A DNA stretch of 64,000 nucleotides from Endomychus coccineus. Taxonomy: Eukaryota > Arthropoda > Insecta > Coleoptera > Endomychidae. Below are positions 10,710 through 22,079 of the stretch, one piece after another. Each line of letters begins with the position of its first letter. The first letter of the stretch is position 1. The position numbers and the translations under genes are program-made. The stretch lies in contig OY294069.1 of NCBI GenBank assembly GCA_958510875.1, positions 163,803,111 to 163,867,110 on the forward strand. The letters are read 5' to 3'. Under the pieces are notes generated by a model. That model searched no databases, was not told where the DNA came from, and saw only the letters and a program-made list of their open reading frames with translations.

Positions 10710-11950
10710 CATTTCCAAATGTAGGGAAGGTAATATCCCGAGTCACAATTTAGATTATTTGCATGTTTTAGGATCTCTTTCGCTTCTGAAAATTTTTGCT
10801 TATAGTTGATTGGTGTTCGGGCTATCAGACTGCAAATAAAATTCTTATAGAGCCCCGGTATCTGTAAAATTCTGACCCCTTTCAAAAACAGGTGGAATAA
10901 ATTCTTCCTATTACTCCTTAGAAAATGACGTTTACGACTGCTGAATTAGGGTAGAAATCAGCACTTTTCCACCCTGGGTAGGTGAAGTTAACCGTACTTC
11001 CCTTAGGGAGATAATATCTCTAACAAGTTATTAAGTTTGAATTTTCCTGCAGCCATTTTTTTAAAAAGCTCGTACTCTTTCAAGTATCTTTCACGAGATT
11101 TATATGGAAGAAGATTTAGCGATATCAACTTGGCAGATTCTGAAATGTCTCGAGGAATATCATCTTCAGCTTCATATTTAACTTTTCATTGATAATTTTT
11201 ATGATTGAAATAATGAAAATCCGTTGTAATCAGTATGTTTCAAACAACGCCTTGGCAACGCCAGTGTGTGATTTCAAATACTAACTGATTCAAAATGAGA
11301 AAGATTATGAAGATCATTCTTGAATGAGGATGGAGCGTGGAGAACAGCGTTCTGTATCAAAGTGCAACTATAGTATTCATCCTTCTAGCCGTGATGTGAG
11401 ATGAGATGTCGCTTCGCTACGAAAACAAAAGACTGTGGCTCTATTGGCAACTTGACAACAGATTCTTTGATCTGATTCAGTGTAAAATACTGATTATCAT
11501 TTGAATTTCAAAAATTATTGTAGATTTCGGCAGTATCAGATATTCAGATATCAGACAGCGTCTGAAATCAGCGTAGACTATGATAAGATCAGATGTCTGG
11601 CAACACTGCTGCTAACACGAAAATGTGTTTGTTATTATTCTATTGAATTGTTTCGGTATCACCTCCTGGTGGTTGTATGTTCAGCACTAACTCCGTCGTT
11701 TCCTTGAAACGCCTGTTAACTTTGAATCAATGTGATGCATTGTGAATGATTCTCCCATTAGGACATCTATCTTCTGGTAGATGGTGCTTTACCGTTTGCA
11801 AATGAGGTTTTCTATAGCTCTGGTGGAGATGGTCGGATAGTGACTTCATCGCCCTACTCGTTCCACTGATGAGCTTATGTGAAAAGCGAAACAGCTTTCT
11901 GAGTAATAGACGTGTTGTCTAGTCCAGGCAACGAACTGGAAAATAAAAGT
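10710..11950. other. Unassigned DNA between two hAT elements
   Basis: Nothing recognised. A short open frame at 10658-10885 on the minus strand spans the transposon end, so it is not a gene. Confidence 0.5.
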
Positions 11951-11984
11951 AAACACGTGGGTTAGAATCTAAAAACTTTGTGGG

Positions 11985-12250
11985 ATGCGATTCGTGGGGT
12001 TATCAGGATCATTCATAACACATTATACATCCCCCCCCCCCCTTGAGGACCAGAAATGGCCAAAACTTGCCGATTTTACACCCCCAGATTGATTGAAAGT
12101 AAATCTAACGTCAAAATCGTGATCAGCTACCCAAAAATCCTCCTTGATGCATTTTAAATTCGAAATTACCCAAGGGGGGAGGGTGACCGTTGAGGTTTTA
12201 TGTGTTATGGATGATCCTGATAGTCCCACGAATCGAATTCCACAAAAAAT
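11985..12250. repeat. Imperfect palindrome inside a hAT remnant
   Basis: The plus-strand segment GATTCGTGGGGTTATCAGGA, TCATTCATAACACATTA (about 11989-12026) is the near reverse complement of TTATGTGTTATGGATGATCC, TGATAGTCCCACGAATCG (about 12200-12237). Inside, a C run (12030-12042) faces a G run (CCAAGGGGGGAGGG, 12169-12182). The arms are about 80-90% alike by eye and separated by roughly 170 bp. Confidence 0.7.
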
Positions 12251-13162
12251 TTTCGCTGTTCCTACACGCCGGATTTTCAAAAGTCGAACTGTGAACACAT
12301 TATTTGAAAACCGGGATTCTGTCAAAGAATGTTTAGACAAAATTATTGACGAACATGGGATAGATTCAGTTACTATTAGTGAAGCAAGTGGCTTATTGGA
12401 ACAATTGTATTGCCCGGAATTTCTCTACTGGTTGAAAATGTTCCATTTCATTATGCCACATTTAATCAGACTCAAATGCGCGGGATTGACAGTGCGCAGC
12501 TACAAAAGGCAATTGAACAATTTCAATAGCAAATTATTCGAATCAGAAATTCTACTGACAATGATAATCAGAAACCCGCTAAGGGAAGACAAAAAAACGG
12601 CAGCAGGAGATAATAGTAACAGCTCTATTGCAAAGGAAGTATGTGACACTATTTTAGGCCAAATTAGTGACCGATTCAATTTTAGGGATCACTTAAGTAC
12701 AGCAAAACTCTTTGATTCTCAAAATTTCAATACTCATAGCCATGCATTTTCACAAAAAACATTTTGATGAAACTGTGAAAGTTCATCCTATGTTGAACAG
12801 TGTGAAATTGAGAAGTGAACTTTCAGCAATTTATGATCGCGATGACATGTGTGACGTAGGTGGTATTTTGACACTTTTAGTGTTCATAACAGACAGAAAC
12901 ATACCAACTTTTGGATATTATTTGAACAACGTCCATGTCGACAGCAGAATGTGAACGATGTTTTTCCACCCTCAAACGCATTAAATCTTTTCTGAGGAGC
13001 ACAGTGGAAGTAGATCGACTAAAGGCATTGGCGGTCCTATCAATAGAATAGAAGTTTGTCCAGTCTATTCCGGATTTTGATAACAAAGTCATAGACGTGA
13101 AAAATGGATTTTATGTACTGAAACTAGGTAAATTCTCTTTCATAACTCACGAGCCGCCACTG
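12144..13162 (+). pseudogene. Second hAT transposase remnant with 3' terminal repeat
   Basis: Coding remnants lie in at least two frames. An open stretch at 12144-12767 is followed, frame-shifted, by HFDETVKVHPMLNSVKL (from about 12745), then TAECERCFSTLKRIKSFLRS with VDRLKALAVLSIE (about 12939-13050). This is the hAT dimerisation signature also seen at 10204-10310. The right end CACGAGCCGCCACTG (13148-13162) is identical to the right end of the 8787-10701 element. No matching CAGTGGCGGCTC left end was found, so the copy is 5'-truncated or rearranged. Confidence 0.8.
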
Positions 13163-14100
13163 ACCATTTGATTAAATGACATTTCTACAATTTTCGTTGA
13201 AGTTAACACTGCCAAAAATCCTATCGTCTGTGCTAGCTTACGTGTTTCTGAATAGAGAGAGAATGTTCTTAGAATATCCATGATCATAATGTTGTAGTTG
13301 TAATGCTGTCCTGTAATATAAAATATTACAAATTATTCTAATTTCCAGGACAATAACTGATACCATTGTATTAATTCACAACATTTAAATAGTAATTGGT
13401 TCATTTAATTTGAATTTATTGAGTTTGCAATGATTTATGATGTTACTTTCATTAATTATTATTATTGAACGTCATAATGCTTACGATATTTATGGGCAAG
13501 CATCTAGGCAAACTTTCCATCATCATTATCAGTAATCTATAATCAATCTACGAATTATCTGCTTATTTACATATTTATAAGATATGCATATTTAACATAT
13601 TTGTACTGCAGGCATCGTCTTTGTATGTTGATACGTTATTATTATCATCTATAATAATTAGGTTTAGTGTTTTATAGCGATGTTTATCTTAATTACATGC
13701 CAAATCTATTCGACTAGAAACTGAACAAGGATATGCAAAAGAATTACAGGTTAATGAAGTAATTATTATGCTGACAAAATCGATTTCACTTTCATTCTAT
13801 CTCCAAAATCCTGTAACTAATTACAGACATTATGTGATTCTTCAGATGTGTCATCTCTGTCTGGGATATTTTCAGATGCGGATTATTCATATTTTATACG
13901 CTTATTTGCATCAACGGATTGTTATATGTTTCATGTATAATTATTACAAATTATGTTTTTTCTTGACTGAATTGAATACAGGTTAGCCAACGTTAAACTT
14001 TCCGGACATTCGCTAAATATGATTCAAATCGTTTTCGTTTCATAAACGCATTTCATTTCCTCAGATCATTCAATTCAATCCTTAAAAATAGAACATCTAG
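13163..14100. other. AT-rich stretch, nothing recognised
   Basis: The open frame at 13768-13986 has low-complexity composition and no domain that I recognise. Confidence 0.5.
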
Positions 14101-14516
14101 TACTAGCCCAGTCGACAAGCTGGGGAACTTTCTAAAAAAAAGCAAGAGGTCGCATCAAAAAAATTCTTTTTGCATAATGCTATGTTTTGCTCTCGGATTG
14201 AATAACGCGACTGCCAACATCTTTTATGTATAAAACGATAATCGCGTGAACAAGTTTTCCGGGAAAATGACCTCAGATTCATGTTCAGCGACCAAAAAAA
14301 CCCATTTTTTTATAAATTCAAGGTTATCTTAAAGAAGAGGGTGAAAATAGGTTAATTTAGCGTTTGGGGGTGTATGAGACGCCGTGTCCACTTAGCTCAA
14401 CCCTTACGAGATTCAAATCGGCCAAAGAACATTGTGCAGAAAGAATTTTTTCTGATACGACCTCTCTTTTTTTTTAGAAAATCGGCCAAAATCCCCAGAG
14501 TATCTACTGGACTATA
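14101..14516. mobile_element. MITE-like element with about 85-bp inverted repeats
   Basis: The left arm (TACTAGCCCAGT, CTGGGGAA, TTTCTAAAAAAAA, AGAGGTCGCATC, TTCTTTTTGCATAATG) is repeated in reverse complement at the right end (CATTGTGCAGAAAGAATTTT, GATACGACCTCT, TTTTTTTTTAGAAA, TCCCCAGAG, ACTGGACTATA). The ends are TA on both sides, so a TA target duplication is possible. There is no coding capacity. Confidence 0.75.
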
Positions 14517-14789
14517 CGCCACACACCAAATTCAGCCTAAATGATTGTCAAACAATTAAGAAGACAATTAATTAATAAGATGGGACACTTTTACTTTGTT
14601 TCTCATCACTAACATCATAGAAACACTATACTATCGTTACTATAGTTTGGGCAACTAGTGTGTCCTCTTCAAAACGATACAAATGTACGAATAAACAACA
14701 ATTTGTCAACAAACAAATAATAATCTTTACTCATATATTAATAACACGGAATTTGAAACAAATAAATTGGAAAAATCTGTAGTCTGAGG

Positions 14790-15110
14790 TGTGATGACTG
14801 TAATGTTTTGTACATAGGACAAACTGGACGCATTTTTATTGAGAGATTACAGGCTCATGAAAGTGGACCCTAATTACGCGAATCACTTAATAATCACAAT
14901 TTCACCTCTAATCCCGATATTTTACATCTTCAGGAAAGAGGGCTCAAATTCTAGAACATTTAAATTTTAAAACATTTAAAAAACTAAAGTAACATAATAC
15001 TAAATGCTCAAATCGATACCAATAATTCACCACTTGTCAACAACTTTGTAAATGAACTTCCACCAAAACCACTATCTACCCCATCCCTCAATTTTTACCA
15101 CAGTCAGGTT
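14790..15110 (+). pseudogene. Penelope-like element GIY-YIG endonuclease remnant
   Basis: The frame from 14790 reads CDDCNVLYIGQTGRIFIERL, then QAHESGP, a stop, and then LRESLNNHNFTSNPDILHLQ. The C-x2-C-x3-YIGQTGR-x-F-x-x-R-x-x-x-H pattern is the start of the GIY-YIG endonuclease domain as found in Penelope-like retroelements, with the preceding CX2C knuckle. In-frame stops show it is dead. No reverse transcriptase of this type was found upstream. Confidence 0.75.
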
Positions 15111-15337
15111 GATTTTTAATATTTAGGGACATAGTTTTAGATTTAGCTTTAGTTGATAACTTATTGCTTTGAGAATGCCTCAGTGTGGTGAAACAATTTG
15201 TCAACATTAATTCTAAATTAAATGTTACAAGTCTTGTGTAAATTTGAGATTATTCTCCAACTTCCGAAAATTAAAATGATTCTACATTACGTAAGCGCCG
15301 GGAACATAGATAACAACACTATTCTATTAATAAGAAA

Positions 15338-15475
15338 TAATCACTTTTATCCACTAAAAATATTCTTCATCAGAGTACAACTGCGAGTTACTTGATAGCC
15401 GAAAGGTCCTCAGCACTTTAATAGTATTTTCAGTGGATAAGAGTGATCATATAACCATAGTGTGAACTCTTCTAT
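15338..15475 (+). repeat. Palindromic repeat with eroded hammerhead-like motif (family 2, copy 1)
   Basis: The left arm (AATAATCACTTTTATCCACT, then TTCATCAGAGTA) is the inverse of the right arm (CTGCGAG in place of CTGATGA, TTACTTGATAGCCGAAAGGT, CCTCAGCACT, AGTATTTTCAGTGGATAAGA). The right arm matches 52545-52631 and 60645-60790. GAAA is kept here (GCCGAAAGG), but the CUGAUGA box is mutated, so self-cleavage is not expected. Confidence 0.6.
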
Positions 15476-15861
15476 AGTTTATTCATAGATAACAAATCAC
15501 TTAGATGATTAGTAAAATCTACTGTGGATTACGGAGAGATTTTGTGTTATCCAGACATCCAAATTAATGCTGTAGTACAATCCGTTTAACAATTCTCAAC
15601 TAATATGCGAGTGAAGGACATCACAGCTAACATATGTCTCAGAAGGATTTCAAGAAAGTGAAAAAAAAATGCAAACGTGCATAATTTTATTACGTCTTTG
15701 GTTTTGGATTAAATAAATATGAGTTGGTAATTTATTATAATTTTGAGCATTATTATAAGTAGTCTTCTAACAAAAACATATGTATGAACTGTTCTTCATG
15801 AACAAATGGCATGTGAATTATTAAAATACACATAATTTTGTAATGAATGATAACATTCCAA
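15476..15861. other. AT-rich spacer
   Basis: Nothing recognised beyond the shared 3' flank of the preceding repeat (CTATAGTTTATTCATAG). Confidence 0.4.
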
Positions 15862-17318
15862 GGCAAGATGAAAAGTCTCTGAAAAATTAAACAAGGAATG
15901 ATTTATTTGGTCAAAACTTATTTTTATTTCTCAACATAATCTCCTCACAGCTCGATACACTTTTTTCCAACGTTTTCCTAATTTTTCGATCCCTTTCAAA
16001 TAATACGATTTCGGCAATCCTTCAAAATAGGCATTTGTTTCAGCGATGACCTAATCTTTACGCCGAGCCAATTCTTCAAGTTTGCAAAAAGATGAAAATC
16101 GCAGAGTGCCAAATCTGGAGAATATGGTGAATGATGAACCAATTCCTAATGCAATTCTTTCAAATTTGCCATTGCGACTGCGGACCTGTGTGCCGGTACA
16201 TTGTCTTGGTGGGAGAGAACTTTTTTATTTGACAAATGGCATCGTTTTTGCTTCAAACAGGCATCAAATCGATCCAAAAACTCTGTATAATATACGCCGG
16301 TGATCGTTTTGCTCTTTCCGAGGTAATTGATATGGACGATACGTTTGCATCCCAAAGAACTGTCGCCATGACTTTCTTGGTGGATAAACCCACTTTGACA
16401 CTGGCAAGTTCATTGTTTCGACTGTTGTTTGCTATCTGGTGTGTTGTGATGGATCCATATTTCGTTCACCGTTACGAAACGGAGCAAAAAGCCCTTCTTA
16501 TCGCTCTTGAACATCGCCAAACACTCCTTTCAAGTTGTCATACGATCGCGCTTGTTGTCAACATAGAGCAAATGCGGCACCCATCTGGCAGATAGCTTTT
16601 TCATATTCAAAAATTTATGCAAAATGTTCCATATGTACCTGTTCGGTTGAGAAGCTCACAGCCTCAGCAATGTCGTGCTCTTTAACTCGCCGATCGTCCA
16701 ATATCATACCATGGATTTTATCGACGATTTCTGGCGATTTCTCAATTGGACGACCAGAACATCTTTTGTGGTCATACTGCCACAAAGAAAATCAATAAAC
16801 CACTCGTGAATCGTTCCAATCGATGGTGAAAAATCTCCATAATGTTTAACAAACAATGTTTTGGTTTGCGTAATGTTTTTTCCATGCAAGAAATAATGTT
16901 CAATCAAGATGCAAAATTCACTTTTTTCCATACTTACAAAAATCTTCAAGGCTGCTTGCTTTCGATGACTGTCAAAACAGAACTGAATGATATATGAGTC
17001 TGAAAATTGTAATGCGTTCTAGTTAAAGATGGTACATCTCAAACAACACATGGAATTATGGCGTTCCTCAATTTTAATTCGATGATAAAGGTTCCATGGT
17101 GGAGATGTATCGGTGAACGAGAGGAGAAGGATATCTAGATGATGGATAATACATATGAATGATAAGAAAGTATTGTATTGAATAATAAATATAGATATTG
17201 ACATTTCATTTTCAAGAAGTTTTCTAATTATTATGAGATTGATTTAATGTCAGAAAAGCCCATAAAATTTTCGATTGTGGCGCCATCTGTTTTATTTTTC
17301 AGGTACTTTTATTTTGCC
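15862..17318 (-). mobile_element. Dead mariner element with an internal insertion
   Basis: The ends are GGCAAGATGAAAAGTCTCTG at 15862 and, inverted, the sequence ending in TTTTGCC at 17318. The same ends bound the copy at 18506-19277. The minus strand encodes a degraded mariner transposase whose N-terminus reads MEKSEFCILIEHYFLHGKN, then TLFVKHYGDFSPSIGTIHEW, the typical mariner DNA-binding start. The rest is broken by stops and frame shifts. Relative to the second copy, about 235 bp of foreign sequence lies between about 17012 and 17250, in the 5' untranslated part. Confidence 0.85.
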
Positions 17319-18505
17319 CTGTTATAGGTATTACCTTGAACAAAAATTTTTAACTTTCAACAAACTTTTATATCTTTAGCCACAATTACTTTTGTACAAG
17401 ACATGGTGGTACATAATTTATTGAAAAAAAAACTACTAATTAATTAACAATGTAACTGTTGTGGTCAATATGAAAATACCAAGAACGGGGTACAATAATA
17501 GACACCGAAACTATCAGTGCTTATCTAAAAAATGGATTGTGAGAGTTAAACTTCAAGTTTTGTATAATTAAAATATGTTCTATAATTTTGGAGCAAGTTA
17601 ATAGGAAGTGGTATCTGTTCAATGAATTGTCATTAGAAATGGTTCATAAACGTAACGAATTTGTGGAACAACTGATTTCATTGTGTAATTGTTCATAATA
17701 TCCAAGACGGAAATAATTGAATTATTACAATAAATATAATATTATGAATCTATATCTGATTCAAAACCGCTTTGGGCCGCTATTCAACCTCTGTTCTCGC
17801 TCTTTCTATTGCTTATGCTCAAATAAGTGTCTATGAGAAAAATCAAGATCATCTTAAAAGATCGATTTGTGCAGAAAGTTTCATTTCATATCATAGCATA
17901 TAATATTTATATATTGAATTAGAAAGTCAAGCAAGTTATTTGTTAATGTAGATACAGCACTCTTGAATGCGTCACGCGTTTATTTGAATTACTGTAAGTA
18001 CCAATTTCAATTCCAATTCCTTGTGTTCTTTTATTGTATCAGGAATGCGTAACGAGAAAAACTTTATTGACTGGATTTACGATCAAATATAAATTATATA
18101 GGCACTTACTTTCGTTTGAAATGTGCGCATTTTTGAATTTACACACCTGCATACATAACATCATAACAGTACAGGTTGAGCTACATTAAGGTTATCTTAT
18201 GTAGGTGGCTTATAGATGTCTTGGTTTTAATTGGGGTCATCACGTTACGGAAGGAAAATTTTTCATGATCTTTCAGTGTTCTGGATAATTCAAGGATCTA
18301 CCGTGTATTTATGTTACCTCTGATCAGTTCAAGTAAAAACTATGCAAATATTTGAAAGATGGGAGCATTTTGCAGACTATTTGTGGACAGGAAATTTTCA
18401 GCATCTTCACAATAATGCTGATGGTGGAATCATATCTGACATAGATCTGCTGTGGAGTCTTATGTATATATGATTTACTCTCATTATTTTTTTGAACCTT
18501 ACGAG
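17319..18505. other. AT-rich spacer between two mariner copies
   Basis: No gene recognised. ATGGATTGTGAGAGTTAAAC (about 17531-17550) is a fragment of the dispersed ATTGTGAGAATTAAA repeat family described at 42315. Confidence 0.5.
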
Positions 18506-19277
18506 GGCAAGGTGAAAAGTTCCTAAACATGAAACAAGAAATGATTTGTGTGGTCACAACTTATTTTATTCCTCAACGTAATTTTCTATGTTGGCTGATA
18601 AACCCACTTTGGTCTTTTCCGGCTCCGATTCGCTAAGACAAGTCCATCGTTTCGATTGTTCTTTGGTCTCTAGTGTGTTGTGATGGATTCAAGGTTCGTC
18701 CACGGTTACGAAACAGTGTAAAAAGGCCTTCTTATTGCGCTTGAACATCACCAAACACTCCTTTGAAGTTGTCACACCATCGCGCTTATTGTCAATAGAG
18801 AGCAAATGCGGCATCCATCTGGCAGATAGCTTTCCCATATTCAAAAATGTATTCAAAACGTTTCGCACTTATTCGGTTGAGATGCCCATAGCCTCAAGAA
18901 ATGTGAACATACCATGGATTTGATCGACAATTTCTGGAGTTGTGACCTCAGTTCCACGACCAGTACGTACAGCGTCCTTTGTGGTCATACTGCCACAACA
19001 TAAATCAGTAAACCACTTTTGAGTGGTTCCAATCGATGATGAAGAGTCCCCATAATGCTTAACAAGCGATGCTTTGGTTTGCGTAATGTTTTTTCAACGC
19101 AAGAAATATTGTTTAACCAAGACGCGAAATTCACTTATTTCCATGTTTACAAGGATCTTCAAGGCTGCTTGCTTTCGATGGGTGTCAAAACGAATTGAAT
19201 GATATATCAGCCAGAAAAACATGGGATTTCTATTGTAGCGCCTCCTGTTTTATTTTTCAGGGAGTTTTCACTTTGCC
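18506..19277 (-). mobile_element. Internally deleted mariner, same family
   Basis: Bounded by GGCAAGGTGAAAAGTTCCTA at 18506 and the inverse, GGGAGTTTTCACTTTGCC, at 19277. Sequence within matches 15862-17318 along most of its length. About 390 bp of the transposase C-terminal half is missing: the junction lies near 18592, where the text jumps to TTGGCTGATAAACCCACTTT. It has many stops and is non-coding. Its right end abuts a jockey-like fragment. Confidence 0.85.
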
Positions 19278-19500
19278 AACTATTTCCAAAAAAATAAGGA
19301 AGACCCTCGCTAATAATTATAGAACCATTGCACTTCCATATGTGGTCTCTGGAGTAATGGAGAAAACAATCAACATCAAGGTCATCAAATACCTAGAGGG
19401 CTCCAAAATAGTGAATGACCAGTTTGGACCCAAGGAATACTATCTTTGCAATTTTCTCATAAGTACTGGGGCTTTTTCAGATTCAGAGAGGTGTCTAACA
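19278..19500 (+). pseudogene. Jockey-like reverse transcriptase fragment, family A (upstream part)
   Basis: Reads KIRKTLANNYRTIALPYVVS, then GVMEKTINIKVIKYLEGSKI with VNDQFG. This matches the N-K/R-x-x-x-NNYRPI-x-L-x-S-x-x-x-K-x-x-E-K start of the non-LTR reverse transcriptase domain. The same segment, more damaged, is at about 54310-54440. The catalytic region is absent. Confidence 0.75.
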
Positions 19501-20335
19501 TGAATCCAAGATATTTTAATTTATCAACCAACTCAATTGCATAATTATCATCATGAACCGAATTGTTCTTACTTAGAGTGATTATGATCATAGGTTTTAT
19601 TTTGATATTAATATAAATATTTAATTCTCACAATCCATTTTTTTTGTAGATTCGTACTACCAGGTTTCGAGGTAAATTATTACACCTCATCCTCAGGTAC
19701 ATATGAAGCATGGCTGTGATAAAGAAAAATGTATCAAAATTTGTTAAAACAGTTGTAAAAATATTTTTATTTCAAAATTTGATGAAAATATTGTTTTTTA
19801 ATTAATAATGTTGTAAATTGTTAAGTTCCACTTACATTCAATATATAAAATTATAATCATATGGCTTCATTGTTTTATTTTGTTGATGGGAAGTTCAAGT
19901 TTGTTGATAATTCCGATAGTTTGCAAAGTATCATCTACAAAGTGATTATTAAATTCACATTCTTGAATGTAATTGACATCATTCATGTTTAAAAACTAAT
20001 ACGCCGGTGTTGATGATTTTATTTGTTGGAGAAAGAAATATCTATAATTCTGCAGTGTGATCTATTCTGTAAGTAGGTTGTATACCAAATGTGTGCCTGT
20101 TAATCCATAATATCGAAATTACATGAGTAAAAGAGAAATACTTATTGTTTCAAATGCCTTTTGGAAATATTGCCACTATATTATATTTATGCGCATAAAT
20201 ATCGATTTAACACTTTGACAATGCTACTAGGAAAGGATGTTCCGAAGTTCTGTGTGTTTATGTCTCTATTTGTCTCTGTTAACATTATTCGAAGAAGAAA
20301 ATAAATCACGAATTCATAAAACATAGGACAAACCG
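19501..20335. other. AT-rich stretch with one dispersed-repeat fragment
   Basis: About 19595-19710 (TTTAATTCTCACAATCC, then AGATTCGTACTACCAGGTTT, then TTACACCTCATCCTCAGG) resembles the left arm of the foldback at 42315-42670. Nothing else is recognised. Confidence 0.5.
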
Positions 20336-20584
20336 CAAAGAGTTCTATATATAGAATAGACTATTGAGCCTTTCACTGGTAAGTTGATGGACATTCTGTC
20401 CTTCTCGCACATGTAATGCGCTCTCACTTGCACGTAAATATTGGGATTTATGTAATCGAATCATACGATGAAAGGTGTTGAGTCGGTGTAGAAGGGAAGA
20501 CCGTGCGAGTGAGAGCGCAATACATGTGCGAGAAGGACAGAATGTCCATCAACTAACCTGCGCTTTCCTATATAGAACTCTTTG
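20336..20584. mobile_element. hAT-type MITE with 8-bp target duplication
   Basis: The element starts CAAAGAGTTCTATATA and ends TATATAGAACTCTTTG. It is flanked by the 8-bp direct repeat ACAAACCG (20328-20335 and 20585-20592). The inner parts of the arms are long and almost perfect inverted repeats (GTTGATGGACATTCTGTCCT, TCTCGCACATGTA, GCGCTCTCACT), so the whole 249 bp folds back. An 8-bp duplication with CA...TG ends fits a non-autonomous hAT element. Confidence 0.9.
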
Positions 20585-20592
20585 ACAAACCG

Positions 20593-21673
20593 TTGCAAAA
20601 CAAAGAGAGCGCGACTGGAAAAAAGTTTACCAATATGTTTTGCCAACCAGAAATCACAATTTTGATTTTTTTCCGATTTTCTTCAGTACCACCAAGTAAA
20701 ATGTATCTACTATCTACCTCTTCTGCAAAAGAAGTCAAAAAGAACAGTAGGTATAATGAATTATGTCAAGTACTGTATACTATTGAAAATATACCTCAAA
20801 TTTGTAGAACTCGTGCAGATGCAGACACTACAACATTTTGAGTACTACTTCTTGAACTAACAGATAGAAAACAAATCAAATTAGGTTCGAACTTGTATTT
20901 CCCACCAGTTAGGCACAGAAGCCTAATAGCCAGTTTGATTTACTGTATAATATTCAATAGCACTTCCTTTCTTGGATAGTGTATATACAGAAATTTCTCA
21001 TGGAAATAAAAAAAAGAATGATCGTATATCAATAAAAGGGAAAGGAGGTATGTCCCATTAAATCTATTCACCGGTTTTATTTTAAATTTATCACATTATA
21101 TATTTTGATGTCAATTTGAGTAATTAGTAACCGTAAGATATCTTGTATAGATCATTAATCATTCACTGCCACGTTGATCCAATTATTGATAGATAAAAAG
21201 CGAGATCAATAACATGAACTTCCAGTTATAACACTTATAATAATTGTATTATATTATTCAAATATCTTCGCCAATGTTATTCATCACTGTCTGAGACCTT
21301 CATTTATATTCTCGTTTTATTATCAATTATTTCCTCCTACGCTCAATCACTTCTATACCTACTTCAGATGGTTTTTGTTTAATTCAATGCATCCGTTTCA
21401 TTATAATACTTTCTGAATTGTGATTTTCCAAATAAAGTATGTTAATATAAACAAAATGGTAGTAAGATTCTCCTCCAGCTGGCAGCAGCGATCGAGTGCT
21501 GGTAAAGTTTTCTGTATGTTACTCTGTTACTTACAAGATTTCTATTCTCTGAATATATCTCTTGAATCATGCTTAGCAATATAGATGTCCCTGCTAGTAA
21601 TGGCTTCAAATATTGATTGAATAATCTAAACTTTAAGTCACATCTAATTGAAACTTGGTCCTTGATACCCATA
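20593..21673. other. AT-rich stretch, nothing recognised
   Basis: Short open frames at 20593-20841 and 21442-21681 show no domain that I know, and the second ends in the MITE that follows. Confidence 0.45.
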
Positions 21674-21890
21674 GAGATCATATATTAGATGGAGGCGTAA
21701 AGCCTGTGTTTAAGGTAATAAGGGGTGCGTGACATGTTCAAATTTCTTAGCGGTACCTCCCCTCTCACTCTGCTCCAACCGCTTACATTGATGACGGCGT
21801 GCTCTTATATAAAAGCGAGAAGAGTGGGGACCGCTAATAGAGAAAATTTCATTCGAACCCACTTTACTCCTCTATTTAATATATGATCTC
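21674..21890. mobile_element. Foldback MITE, about 217 bp
   Basis: Ends GAGATCATATATTA and TAATATATGATCTC. Inner arms GGAGGCGTAAAG and CTTTACTCCTC, and CTTAGCGGTACCTCCCCTCT and AGAGTGGGGACCGCTAA, are also inverted. Flanking CAT on both sides may be a 3-bp duplication. No coding capacity. Confidence 0.75.
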
Positions 21891-22079
21891 CATGTTGATA
21901 CCACACATTGCATTTTGACAGCCAATGTTATCAAGTACTCTTTAGTACAGAAGGTAATGGATTGGTTCATCCTTCGTTCATATAGCAGGCAACCAGCAAT
22001 ATTATGAATCAACTGGACAATCTTTCATTTATATTTTATTCTTTAATATGCGAACTAGCCCAAAACTGGTACTCTGTTC

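Noticed and set aside
13768..13986. 72-codon open frame
   Set aside because: Low-complexity, hydrophobic translation of AT-rich DNA; no start context or homology that I know.
16082..16798. Several plus-strand open frames
   Set aside because: Antisense shadows of the dead mariner transposase on the minus strand.
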